Shown piece by piece: positions 5,978-13,512 of a DNA stretch of 14,756 nucleotides (its first letter is position 1; every line of letters begins with the position of its first letter). The position numbers and the translations under genes were made by a program. Origin of the DNA: Cytophagales bacterium (GTDB lineage Bacteria > Bacteroidota > Bacteroidia > Cytophagales > Cyclobacteriaceae); NCBI GenBank assembly GCA_020063545.1, contig JAGUUF010000263.1, positions 1 to 14,756 on the forward strand. Direction: 5' to 3'. A model generated the notes under the pieces. That model did no database searches and was not told the DNA's origin. It saw only the letters and a list, made by a program, of their open reading frames with translations.

Positions 5978-6901
5978 ATGAAGTTTCCGGTACTTATTCT
6001 TCCTGCTTTTTTGTTGTGGAGCTGCGACAGCCGTGTGCCAACGCAGGTTAATGAAAAACTTTTCGACCCTGGCATAAGCCTGGGGCAACTGGCCGATCGG
6101 TCCATCAATGAGGCTTCGGGCATTGCCGTGAGTTATCGCAACCGCAGCATGCTCTGGACGCACAACGACAGTGGCGACAAAGCGCGGATTTTTTTGATTG
6201 ATTCCCTTGGCCGCACGATGATGCGCGTGAATTTGCCCGGTATAAAAAACCGCGATTGGGAAGACATTACCACGGGGCCGGGCCCGGACTCGACCAAAAG
6301 CTACGTTTATATCGGTGAGATTGGTGATAACGATGCGCGCTATGAATTTAAATACATTTACCGGATTGAAGAGCCGGTTTTTAAAGGTGCCGATACGGTT
6401 ATCCAGGCGGTTGATTCGATAACATTTGTTTACCCGGATGGCAACCGCGATGCCGAAACATTACTGGTCGATCCGCTTACGAAAGATTTATTCATTATCT
6501 CCAAGCGCGAAAAAAAAGTGAACCTCTACCGCCTGCCCTTCCCGCAATCAACTACTGAAGTTATTACTGCCGAACTGGCTGTTGCCGGGCTCGACTTTAA
6601 CCGTCTTGGTGAGGAAAAGGGGTACCATCCGCGTTACTTTAACCAGGTGGTTGCCGGAGATATTTCGCCCGATGGATCGAAAATTCTGATAAAGGATTAC
6701 AGCTCGGTTTATTACTGGAAACGAAAACCGAACGAAACGATTTCAGAAGCATTGAAAAGAACCCCCGAGGTGTTGCCCTATGCACCCGAAGCCCGGGGCG
6801 AGGGCATTACGTTTAGCCTTGATGGATGGGGTTACTATACCTTAAGCGAAGAGGTGGACGGGCACATTCCGCACCTGGTTTTTTATCGCAGGAAAAAATA
6901 A
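5978..6901 (+). CDS. predicted lipoprotein, propeller-like, function unknown
   Basis: This 307-residue protein starts with a lipoprotein signal (MKFPVLILPAFLLWSC; lipobox LWSC, lipidated C16), so it should be anchored in the cell envelope. The mature part contains EASGIAVSYRNRSMLWTHND, SGDKARIFLID and DRDAETLLVD-like segments spaced along the chain, alternating beta-strand patterns and a late GEGITFSLDGWGYYT. This recalls propeller-fold proteins such as the SdiA-regulated/YjiK type or esterase-like phytase relatives, without clear catalytic residues that I can name. It has its own promoter-like elements. Its stop codon lies 3 bases from that of the convergent YbjQ-like gene. The lipoprotein prediction is good; the fold is inference and the function is not known. 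Confidence 0.82.
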   Translation: MKFPVLILPAFLLWSCDSRVPTQVNEKLFDPGISLGQLADRSINEASGIAVSYRNRSMLWTHNDSGDKARIFLIDSLGRTMMRVNLPGIKNRDWEDITTGPGPDSTKSYVYIGEIGDNDARYEFKYIYRIEEPVFKGADTVIQAVDSITFVYPDGNRDAETLLVDPLTKDLFIISKREKKVNLYRLPFPQSTTEVITAELAVAGLDFNRLGEEKGYHPRYFNQVVAGDISPDGSKILIKDYSSVYYWKRKPNETISEALKRTPEVLPYAPEARGEGITFSLDGWGYYTLSEEVDGHIPHLVFYRRKK

Positions 6902-6904
6902 CGG

Positions 6905-7225
6905 CTATTCCACCCGTACGGCTGTTCCACAGGCCGTAACCATTAGCATGCTGGAGCCGGAACCAACGGTTTCATAATCCAGGTCAACCCCGATTACCGC
7001 GTTGGCGCCTTTGGCCTGGGCCTGCTGCACCATTTCGGCAAGGGCGCTCTCTTTGGCTTCCTTCAGCACGCGCTCGTAGGCACCCGAACGCCCGCCTACG
7101 ATGTCGGTAATGCCGGCAAAAAAATCCTTCACCAGGTTTGCCCCGATAATGGTTTCACCGGACACAAGCCCGTAATACTGGGTTATTTTCTTCCCTTCGA
7201 TGGTGTGCGTGGTGGTAACAAGCAT
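6905..7225 (-). CDS. YbjQ/UPF0145 family protein
   Basis: This 106-residue protein is a typical member of the UPF0145 (YbjQ) family, often labelled putative heavy-metal-binding although its role is not established. Conserved pieces are VTTTHTIEGKKITQYYGLVSGE at the N-terminus, GGRSGAYE, the helix with EMVQQAQAKGANAVIGVDLDYE, and the C-terminal strand ending GTAVRVE. Members form pentamers in the cytoplasm. The start codon lies 4 bases after the stop codon of the upstream lipoprotein gene, so the two are probably one transcript. Length is the family norm. No cysteine-rich metal site is visible, with only one Cys near the end. Confidence 0.9.
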   Translation of the reverse strand: MLVTTTHTIEGKKITQYYGLVSGETIIGANLVKDFFAGITDIVGGRSGAYERVLKEAKESALAEMVQQAQAKGANAVIGVDLDYETVGSGSSMLMVTACGTAVRVE

Positions 7226-7229
7226 ATAC

Positions 7230-7829
7230 TTAGTTCTTTATTAAATAGTTTACCAGGTCGGTATCGACAAATCCATTGTCATCAGAGATGCGGATAAGCC
7301 CAACGCCTTTGGCATAATGGTAATACAGGATATAAGGCTCGGTAGCGCCCTCGGTCATGGAAGAAACCTCTACGATAATCACATCCGTGAATGTTTCTCC
7401 GCCCACCGTAAGGGTTTCATTGGTTTCAACAATAAACAGCAAGTCAGTGGTTTCGGTGCCCTCTTCATCATAGCTCACTTCAGTCCAATAGGTGCCTTCC
7501 GGTTCATCTTTTAAAAAGATGTATTCGCCATCATCGAACTGGCCGGGAAACAGTTCTCGATTAATGTAGCTGCTTCCCTCCTTGCGTGCATAGGTTTTGA
7601 ACGAACCCAGCCCATCCGTTTGGATTTTGTATTCAAAATACTTTTTGCCATCAATTATTTTAGCCCCATTTGTGACCGTTTGAGTGAAATCAAAAAGGGA
7701 TGAGTAGGTCCAGGTTGAACCTATTGTGTTTGGCTGGTAATCGTTTTTAGTTCGCTCAACGGTAATGCCCTCATCGTCAGAGCATGCCCATAATAACAGC
7801 GGAAGCACCAGTAAAAGAAATCGTTTCAT
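7230..7829 (-). CDS. predicted surface lipoprotein of unknown function
   Basis: This 199-residue protein has a lipoprotein signal, MKRFLLLVLPLLLWAC, with C16 as the lipidated residue. I place the start at 7829 because the signal begins there; an in-frame ATG at 7850 would add seven residues of no value. The mature end reads C-S-D-D-E, which fits the Ser-Asp-Asp type of lipoprotein export signal described in Bacteroidota for transport to the cell surface. The rest is acidic and strand-rich, starting with NTIGSTWTY, a form seen in many Bacteroidota lipoproteins, and contains no enzyme motif I recognise. It heads a two-gene unit with the YbjQ-like gene and sits just after the glutamate dehydrogenase terminator, so it must use its own promoter. 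Confidence 0.82.
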   Translation of the reverse strand: MKRFLLLVLPLLLWACSDDEGITVERTKNDYQPNTIGSTWTYSSLFDFTQTVTNGAKIIDGKKYFEYKIQTDGLGSFKTYARKEGSSYINRELFPGQFDDGEYIFLKDEPEGTYWTEVSYDEEGTETTDLLFIVETNETLTVGGETFTDVIIVEVSSMTEGATEPYILYYHYAKGVGLIRISDDNGFVDTDLVNYLIKN

Positions 7830-7851
7830 AACAGCAGCGTTTAAATTCAAT

Positions 7852-7876
7852 AAAAAAAGCCCAACAGATGGGCTTT
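7852..7876 (-). terminator. intrinsic terminator of the glutamate dehydrogenase gene
   Basis: Read on the minus strand, AAAGCCCA (from 7876) pairs with TGGGCTTT around the 5-base loop TCTGT, and the stem runs directly into a tract of seven T. This is a classic Rho-independent terminator, 25 bases past the gdhA stop codon. It also insulates the downstream lipoprotein gene. Confidence 0.88.
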
Positions 7877-7900
7877 ATATACGAGAATTTACAATGAAGG

Positions 7901-9253
7901 TTATATCACACCCTGCGCTTTCATGGCATTGGCTACTTTTAAAAATCCGGCTATGTTGGCACCCACCATGTAGTTACCGGGTTTGCCGTATTCGTTGGCT
8001 GCCGCAAGGCAGGTATCGTGAATGTTTTTCATAATACCCTGTAGTTTGGCATCCACCTCTTCGCGGGTCCAATTGCTGCCCATGTAGTTTTGGGTCATCT
8101 CCAGGCCCGAAGTGGCCACGCCCCCTGCATTGCTTGCTTTACCGGGCGAGTACATAATGCCGTTATCAATCAGCACGTTAATGCCTTCGATGGTTACCGG
8201 CATGTTGGCCCCTTCGCCCACCAGTTTAACTCCGTTTTTCACCAGGTTTTTGGCATCGTTGCCGTTCACCTCGTTTTGGGTAGCGCATGGAAATGCACAA
8301 TCCGCTTTGATGTTCCAAAGCGGATTGCTTGCGGCTTTTGCATCAATGGGTGTGTAAACAACACCTTTATATTTTTCGGCATACTCCTTAATCCGGCCGC
8401 GCCTGTTGTTCTTCAAATCTTTAATGAACTCCAGTTTGGCCAGCGTTATGCCTTCGGCATCATACACAAACCCATCGGAGTCGGAAGCGCTAACGGGCTT
8501 TCCGCCAAGCTGGATGATTTTTTCAATGGCATACTGGGCAACATTGCCGGAGCCCGACACCAGGCAGGTTTTTCCTTTTATGGATTCGTTCTTTGTGTGC
8601 AGCATGTTTTCGGCAAAGTAAATGAGGCCGTAGCCGGTAGCTTCGGTGCGGATGAGGCTTCCGCCCCAGCCGATTCCCTTGCCGGTAAACACACCGGTAA
8701 ACTCGTTCTTGATCTTTTTGTACGCACCAAACATATACCCTACTTCACGGCCGCCAACACCAATGTCGCCCGCAGGCACATCCAGGCGATGCCCGAGGTG
8801 ACGGGTAAGTTCACTCATAAAGGCCTGGCAAAACTTCATGATTTCATTTTCGCTTTTTCCTTTCGGATCGAAATCAGAACCGCCTTTACCGCCACCCATG
8901 GGTATGCCGGTAAGTGCATTTTTAAAGATTTGTTCAAAGGCCAGAAATTTAAGTACGCTTGGCGTTACCGAAGGATGAAACCGCAAACCGCCTTTATAGG
9001 GCCCGATGGCGCTGTTCATCTGTACGCGGTATCCGCGGTTCAGTTGTACCTCACCCTTGTCATCCAACCACGTTACGCGGAAGGAAATGAGTCGTTCCGG
9101 TTCGAGCATGCGCTCCAGTATTTTCAGTTTTCGGAATTCGGGGTGCTTTTCCAGTACGGGCAATACCGACAGGATTACCTCTTCAGCGGCCTGGATAAAT
9201 TCGGGTTCGTTTGGATTTCTGCGTTTAACAAAATCAAGGATCTCGGCTTGCAT
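7901..9253 (-). CDS. gdhA: NADP-type glutamate dehydrogenase
   Basis: This 450-residue cytoplasmic enzyme reversibly aminates 2-oxoglutarate to glutamate, a main route of ammonia assimilation. The length matches E. coli GdhA (447). Visible motifs are NSAIGPYKGGLRFHP (80-94), the catalytic Lys block PMGGGKGGSDFDPKG with K123, the catalytic Asp D163 in VPAGDIGVGGRE, and the nucleotide fold GSGNVAQYA followed by SASDSDG, which suits NADP rather than NAD. It is a single gene with a promoter-like TTTG-N18-TAACTTGG upstream and an intrinsic terminator downstream. Coenzyme preference is inferred from family resemblance. Confidence 0.96.
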   Translation of the reverse strand: MQAEILDFVKRRNPNEPEFIQAAEEVILSVLPVLEKHPEFRKLKILERMLEPERLISFRVTWLDDKGEVQLNRGYRVQMNSAIGPYKGGLRFHPSVTPSVLKFLAFEQIFKNALTGIPMGGGKGGSDFDPKGKSENEIMKFCQAFMSELTRHLGHRLDVPAGDIGVGGREVGYMFGAYKKIKNEFTGVFTGKGIGWGGSLIRTEATGYGLIYFAENMLHTKNESIKGKTCLVSGSGNVAQYAIEKIIQLGGKPVSASDSDGFVYDAEGITLAKLEFIKDLKNNRRGRIKEYAEKYKGVVYTPIDAKAASNPLWNIKADCAFPCATQNEVNGNDAKNLVKNGVKLVGEGANMPVTIEGINVLIDNGIMYSPGKASNAGGVATSGLEMTQNYMGSNWTREEVDAKLQGIMKNIHDTCLAAANEYGKPGNYMVGANIAGFLKVANAMKAQGVI

Positions 9254-9271
9254 AGGCTATGAAAATTTTCG

Positions 9272-9301
9272 CCAAGTTAGCAGAAGTATCAGGATTGCAA
9301 A
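9272..9301 (-). promoter_or_regulatory. promoter-like TTTG-N18-TAACTTGG before gdhA
   Basis: On the minus strand a TTTG (9298-9301) is followed after 18 bases by TAACTTGG (9272-9279), one mismatch from TAnnTTTG. The spacing is right for a Bacteroidota sigma-ABfr promoter. The box ends 18 bases before the ATG at 9253, so the leader would be about 10-14 bases. This is the most complete promoter match in the window. Confidence 0.55.
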
Positions 9302-9353
9302 CGTTTTAACCCTTGCCTTTCAGGGGCTGGCAGGGCGGCACCGATTCTTTATA

Positions 9354-9361
9354 TTAATTTG
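9354..9361 (+). promoter_or_regulatory. -7-like box 7 bases from the aldo/keto reductase start
   Basis: TTAATTTG has one mismatch from TAnnTTTG and ends 7 bases before the ATG at 9369. A leaderless or near-leaderless mRNA is predicted. No -33 TTG is seen at the expected distance. Confidence 0.4.
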
Positions 9362-9368
9362 CTTTACG

Positions 9369-10256
9369 ATGAAGGAATTTTTAACTGCCGGAGGGCCGCA
9401 GCTGTCGCGGATTGTTGCCGGGGCCTGGCGCTGGAAACTGCCGGTACCTGAAATTGACAGGCTTGTTCATGCAGCGCTGGAGGCCGGCATCAGCTCGTTT
9501 GACCATGCCGACATTTATGGCGATTACGCCAATGAAGAACTGTTTGGCAAAGTGCTGAAAGGAAACCCGTCATTGCGTAACCGGATGGAGCTGGTAACCA
9601 AATGCGGCATTAAACTGATTTCAAAGTCGCGACCGACTCACCGCATCAAACATTACGATACTTCGAAGGAACACATTATCCTTTCGGTTGAAAACTCCTT
9701 GAAAAACCTGGGTACCGATCGCCTCGATGTGTTGCTCATTCACCGGCCCGACCCGCTGATGAACCCGGAAGAGGTTGCTGAAGCGTTCCGTTTGCTTCAG
9801 GAAAGTGGTAAAGTCCTGTATTTTGGTGTTTCAAATTTCAGCGGGACCAAGTTCGAGATGCTCCAGCGCTATGTTCCCTTTCCGCTGGTAACCAACCAGG
9901 TTGAAATTTCGCTGTTTAACAACAAGGCGTTGTTCGATGGCACAGTGGATACACTGCTGACGCACCAGGTTTCGCCCATGGCGTGGTCGCCCCTGGGTGG
10001 CGGAAAATATTTTACTGCTTCCGGGCAATCGGAGGCAACCGAAAAAGAGTTGGAATCGGTGGCTGCAAAATACACCTGTACGGTAAGCCAGTTGTTGCTG
10101 GCCTGGCTGCTGTGCCACCCAGCACGGTTGTTTCCTATACTCGGCACCACCAATGCCGGCAGAATTAAAGAAGGAGCCGGTGCAATTGATGTTACGCTTG
10201 ACCGGCAGGACTGGTTTGCCATGCTCAAAGCGGTTGCCGGCAACGATGTTGCCTGA
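9369..10256 (+). CDS. YdhF-like aldo/keto reductase
   Basis: This 295-residue cytoplasmic NADPH-dependent oxidoreductase closely follows E. coli YdhF in layout. The catalytic tetrad is visible: D45 and Y50 in FDHADIYGDY, K78 in ELVTKCGIK and H125 in LLIHRPDPLM. Other family blocks are ESGKVLYFGVSNFS, TNQVEISLFN, PMAWSPLGGGKYF and a C-terminal FPILGTTN for the cofactor phosphate. The start at 9369 is chosen because family resemblance begins there and a promoter-like box lies just upstream; the frame stays open for 121 codons before it, but that part is antisense to gdhA. The physiological substrate is not known. The gene lies divergent to gdhA and 70 bases upstream of uvrA, possibly co-transcribed with it in part. 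Confidence 0.92.
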   Translation: MKEFLTAGGPQLSRIVAGAWRWKLPVPEIDRLVHAALEAGISSFDHADIYGDYANEELFGKVLKGNPSLRNRMELVTKCGIKLISKSRPTHRIKHYDTSKEHIILSVENSLKNLGTDRLDVLLIHRPDPLMNPEEVAEAFRLLQESGKVLYFGVSNFSGTKFEMLQRYVPFPLVTNQVEISLFNNKALFDGTVDTLLTHQVSPMAWSPLGGGKYFTASGQSEATEKELESVAAKYTCTVSQLLLAWLLCHPARLFPILGTTNAGRIKEGAGAIDVTLDRQDWFAMLKAVAGNDVA

Positions 10257-10284
10257 CATCCGGTGTCGTAGAAAATATTTCCTG

Positions 10285-10315
10285 TTGCCGGAGAACATTT
10301 CGCAATTCACTTTTG
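10285..10315 (+). promoter_or_regulatory. promoter-like TTG-N20-CACTTTTG before uvrA
   Basis: TTG (10285-10287) and CACTTTTG (10308-10315) are 20 bases apart. The second box matches only the A and the TTTG parts of the fixed positions in TAnnTTTG. It ends 11 bases before the chosen uvrA start. Plausible but weak. Confidence 0.33.
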
Positions 10316-10326
10316 TAATTAGTGCC

Positions 10327-13179
10327 ATGGCAAAACCCCGCGCAACAAACAAAAAATTTCAGGAGGTAACCCGAACCGAGCTTGTTGAAGTGATTGGCGC
10401 ACGGGAGCACAATCTTAAAAACATCAACGTAAGTTTTCCGCGTAACCACCTGGTGGTGATAACCGGCATCAGCGGCAGCGGCAAGTCATCACTCGCGTTC
10501 GATACCATTTATGCAGAAGGCCAGCGCAGGTACATGGAAAGTTTTTCGGCTTATGCCCGCAGTTTCATCGGCAACCTGGAGCGGCCGGATGTTGACAAGA
10601 TTAACGGGCTGAGCCCGGTTATTTCCATCGAACAAAAAACCACATCACGCAATCCCCGATCAACGGTAGGTACGGTTACGGAGATTTACGATTTTATGCG
10701 CCTGTTGTTTGCGCGCACGGCTGAGGCGTTTTCATACTTGACAGGCGAAAAAATGATCAGGCAGTCTGAAGATCAAATCCTCGATGCTGTTCTCCACAAC
10801 TTTAGCGGAAAAAAGTTAACGCTGCTTGCCCCGGTTGTTAAAGGCAGAAAGGGCCATTACCGCGAACTGTTTGTGCAGATACGAAAACAGGGATATACCA
10901 AAGTGCGCATTGATGGTGAAGTGAAGGAACTGACGGCAAAAATGCAGGTTGACCGGTACAAGATACATGACATTGAAATTGTAATCGACCGGATTGTTGC
11001 TGATGCGAAAGAGCGCTTCCGAATCGGCCAATCCATCAGCAAAGCGTTGAAAGAAGGCAAAGGCGTGATGATGGTGCTGGAAGAAACCGGAAAGGTGCAT
11101 CACTTTTCCAGGTTTCTGATGGACCCGGTAACCGGTTTATCGTACGATGAGCCTGCGCCCAATACCTTTTCCTTCAACTCGCCCTATGGGGCATGCCCGG
11201 TGTGCAACGGACTTGGGCAAATTGAAGAGATTACCGAAGAGTCCGTTATCCCCGACAAGCAGCTGAGCATAAGCCGGGGTGGAATTTTACCGCTTGGTGA
11301 GTACCGCGACATCTGGATTTTTAAAAAAGTGGAGGCGATACTGAAGCGCTACAAATGTTCGCTCACCACTCCCATCCGCGAAATCCCGCCTGACGTACTT
11401 AAAATTTTGCTCTATGGCGATGATGTGCCGGTAGCCGTACCTTCGGTAAAATACCCGGGAACAGAATGGAACACGCGGTTCGAGGGCATTGTAAACTTTT
11501 TGCAGAAGCAACGCGATGAAGGCACCGAAACCGTTAAACGCTGGATAGAGGATTTCACCATCATCAAAACCTGCCCAGAATGCCAGGGTGCGCGATTGAA
11601 AAAAGAATCGCTCCATTTTAAGATTGATGGAAAAAACATTGCCGAACTGGCCGAGCTGGATATAACCAGCCTGAACAAGTGGTTTACCGGGCTGGAAACC
11701 CGGCTAACGGATAAGCAAAAAATAATTGCCACCGAAATACTGAAAGAAATACGTAAGCGCATCGGCTTTTTGCTGGATGTAGGGTTGGATTACCTGCACC
11801 TGAACCGCCCGTTGCGCACCTTAAGCGGTGGCGAAGCGCAGCGCATCAGGCTGGCCACGCAAATCGGTACGCAACTGGTTGGGGTAATGTACATCCTCGA
11901 TGAGCCCAGCATAGGCCTGCATGCCCGCGATAACGCTAAACTCATTAAAGCATTGAAAGACCTGCGCGACCTCGGCAACACGGTAGTGGTGGTTGAACAC
12001 GATAAGGAAATGATGGTGGAGTCGGACTACATCATTGACATTGGCCCCGGTGCAGGGCGGCATGGCGGCCAGGTGGTGGCCGAAGGAGACCCCGGTTCGT
12101 TTCTGAAAAACAACAGCATCACCGCGCAATACTTAAACGGAAAAATAAAGATTGGGTATCGCAGGGAAAGGCGTGCGGGCAACGGGAAGAAAATAATACT
12201 GCACGAGGCAGCAGGCAATAACCTAAAACATGTTACGCTGAAACTGCCGCTCGGTACACTAACCTGCATTACGGGTGTTTCGGGAAGTGGTAAATCAACG
12301 CTGGTCCATGAAACACTTTTCCCAATCCTGAACAGACACTTTTTCAACTCGCGCACCGAGCCCCTTCCGTATAAAAAAATTGACGGGCTGGAATTTATTG
12401 ATAAAGTAATCGAAGTCGATCAATCGCCCATCGGCCGCACGCCCCGTTCCAACCCGGCAACCTATACCGGTGTGTTTACCGACATCCGCGATTTATTTGC
12501 CCAACTGCCCGAGGCAAAAATCAGGGGTTATAAGCCCGGCCGTTTTTCGTTTAACGTAAAAGGTGGTCGCTGCGAAACCTGCGAAGGGGCCGGCCTGCGC
12601 CTAATTGAAATGGAATTTCTGCCTGATGTGTATGTGAATTGCGAAACCTGTAAAGGCAAACGCTACAACCGCGAAACGCTGGAAGTACGGTTCAAGGGTA
12701 AATCCATCAGCGATGTGCTCGACATGACCGTGGAAGAAGCCATCCCGTTCTTCGAAAACCAGCCGAAGATACTCCGGAAAATTCAAACCCTTGGCGATGT
12801 AGGCCTTGGGTACATTTCGCTAGGCCAGCATGCCACTACGTTGTCGGGCGGGGAGGCCCAGCGCGTTAAACTGGCAACCGAACTTTCGAAACGCGATACC
12901 GGCAAAACACTGTACATCCTCGATGAACCCACTACCGGGCTGCATTTCCAGGACATCGCGCACCTGCTTGCAGTGTTGCAAAAGCTGGTTGATAAAGGAA
13001 ATACCGTGCTGGTTATTGAGCATAACATGGATGTGATTAAATCGGCCGATTATATTGTTGACCTGGGGCCCGAAGGCGGAGAAAAAGGCGGGCGCATTGT
13101 GGCACTGGGAACACCCGAAGAGGTTTCCAAAAACCCCGCCAGCTACACCGGCAGATTTTTAAAACCGGAATTGGCCTGA
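10327..13179 (+). CDS. uvrA: UvrABC system damage-sensing ATPase subunit A
   Basis: This 950-residue protein recognises bulky DNA lesions with UvrB in nucleotide excision repair. Two ABC ATPase halves are complete. Walker A motifs are at 47-54 (GISGSGKS) and 650-657 (GVSGSGKS), and signature LSGGEAQR motifs at 499-506 and 839-846. Zinc modules are CPVC (290-293) with CPEC (416-419), and CETC (749-752) with CETC (772-775) separated by 19 residues, as in UvrA. The start at 10327 fits the conserved EVIGAREHNLKNINV block near the N-terminus, after an 18-residue basic extension. The frame is open further upstream (to 10153), but that part overlaps the reductase gene and has no resemblance. Length is near E. 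coli UvrA (940). A UvrA2-type paralog is unlikely because the UvrB-binding region (about 130-250) is present. Confidence 0.97.
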   Translation: MAKPRATNKKFQEVTRTELVEVIGAREHNLKNINVSFPRNHLVVITGISGSGKSSLAFDTIYAEGQRRYMESFSAYARSFIGNLERPDVDKINGLSPVISIEQKTTSRNPRSTVGTVTEIYDFMRLLFARTAEAFSYLTGEKMIRQSEDQILDAVLHNFSGKKLTLLAPVVKGRKGHYRELFVQIRKQGYTKVRIDGEVKELTAKMQVDRYKIHDIEIVIDRIVADAKERFRIGQSISKALKEGKGVMMVLEETGKVHHFSRFLMDPVTGLSYDEPAPNTFSFNSPYGACPVCNGLGQIEEITEESVIPDKQLSISRGGILPLGEYRDIWIFKKVEAILKRYKCSLTTPIREIPPDVLKILLYGDDVPVAVPSVKYPGTEWNTRFEGIVNFLQKQRDEGTETVKRWIEDFTIIKTCPECQGARLKKESLHFKIDGKNIAELAELDITSLNKWFTGLETRLTDKQKIIATEILKEIRKRIGFLLDVGLDYLHLNRPLRTLSGGEAQRIRLATQIGTQLVGVMYILDEPSIGLHARDNAKLIKALKDLRDLGNTVVVVEHDKEMMVESDYIIDIGPGAGRHGGQVVAEGDPGSFLKNNSITAQYLNGKIKIGYRRERRAGNGKKIILHEAAGNNLKHVTLKLPLGTLTCITGVSGSGKSTLVHETLFPILNRHFFNSRTEPLPYKKIDGLEFIDKVIEVDQSPIGRTPRSNPATYTGVFTDIRDLFAQLPEAKIRGYKPGRFSFNVKGGRCETCEGAGLRLIEMEFLPDVYVNCETCKGKRYNRETLEVRFKGKSISDVLDMTVEEAIPFFENQPKILRKIQTLGDVGLGYISLGQHATTLSGGEAQRVKLATELSKRDTGKTLYILDEPTTGLHFQDIAHLLAVLQKLVDKGNTVLVIEHNMDVIKSADYIVDLGPEGGEKGGRIVALGTPEEVSKNPASYTGRFLKPELA

Positions 13180-13187
13180 TTTTTTTC

Positions 13188-13195
13188 TTTCTTTG
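13188..13195 (+). promoter_or_regulatory. -7-like box just after uvrA
   Basis: TTTCTTTG, one mismatch from TAnnTTTG, lies between the uvrA stop and the small membrane protein gene, 8 bases before its ATG. It sits in a T-rich run, which raises the odds of a chance match. Read-through from uvrA is an alternative. Confidence 0.33.
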
Positions 13196-13203
13196 TCATC
13201 GTT

Positions 13204-13452
13204 ATGAATGCACACCTCCGGCAATACATGTTTGGCGGCATTTTCATCGCGTTTGGCGTCTACCAGCTTTACATCCGCGATTACCTTGAGTTCTGGTTGT
13301 ATGCACTGGCCGGCACGGCTTTTATTGTTAATGCGTTAACAGCAGAATCGGGCCTGGTAAAGTTTAAAAAAACGCTGGTTATTCTTTCATGGATACTTAT
13401 TGTCGCTACGGCTGTATTGTTCTTTTACCTAATCCGCTATAAGTTTTTCTAA
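13204..13452 (+). CDS. small integral membrane protein of unknown function
   Basis: This 82-residue protein has hydrophobic stretches at about residues 8-23, 30-46 and 57-77, so two or three membrane helices are likely, with a short basic end (RYKFF). I recognise no family. It starts 24 bases after uvrA and ends 60 bases before the histidine kinase gene, all on one strand, so it may share a transcript with either. A -7-like box lies 8 bases before the ATG, and no other frame is better here. Confidence 0.7.
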   Translation: MNAHLRQYMFGGIFIAFGVYQLYIRDYLEFWLYALAGTAFIVNALTAESGLVKFKKTLVILSWILIVATAVLFFYLIRYKFF

Positions 13453-13497
13453 GCAGAACCGCTCGTGTAATTGCCGGGCACCCGCCTGCGAATTGCG

Positions 13498-13505
13498 TAA
13501 CTTTG
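13498..13505 (+). promoter_or_regulatory. perfect TAnnTTTG box before the LytS-like kinase
   Basis: TAACTTTG matches all six fixed positions of the Bacteroidota -7 consensus and ends 7 bases before the ATG at 13513. A TTG at 13471-13473 leaves a 24-base spacer, longer than usual, so the -33 part is doubtful. The box predicts an mRNA starting at or within a few bases of the start codon. Confidence 0.5.
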
Positions 13506-13512
13506 CAGTGCT

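Noticed and set aside
8090..9262. A 390-codon open frame antisense to glutamate dehydrogenase
   Set aside because: It lies wholly over a clearly conserved gene, has no family resemblance and is explained by codon bias of gdhA leaving the opposite strand open.
9006..9368. Possible N-terminal extension of the aldo/keto reductase
   Set aside because: The added 121 residues are antisense to gdhA and unrelated to the family, whose conserved start matches 9369.
10378..10392. GAGCTTGTTGAAGTG in uvrA resembles a common dispersed palindromic repeat arm
   Set aside because: The encoded residues (ELVEV leading into IGAREHNL) fit the conserved UvrA N-terminus, and no inverted partner lies nearby, so it is ordinary coding sequence.
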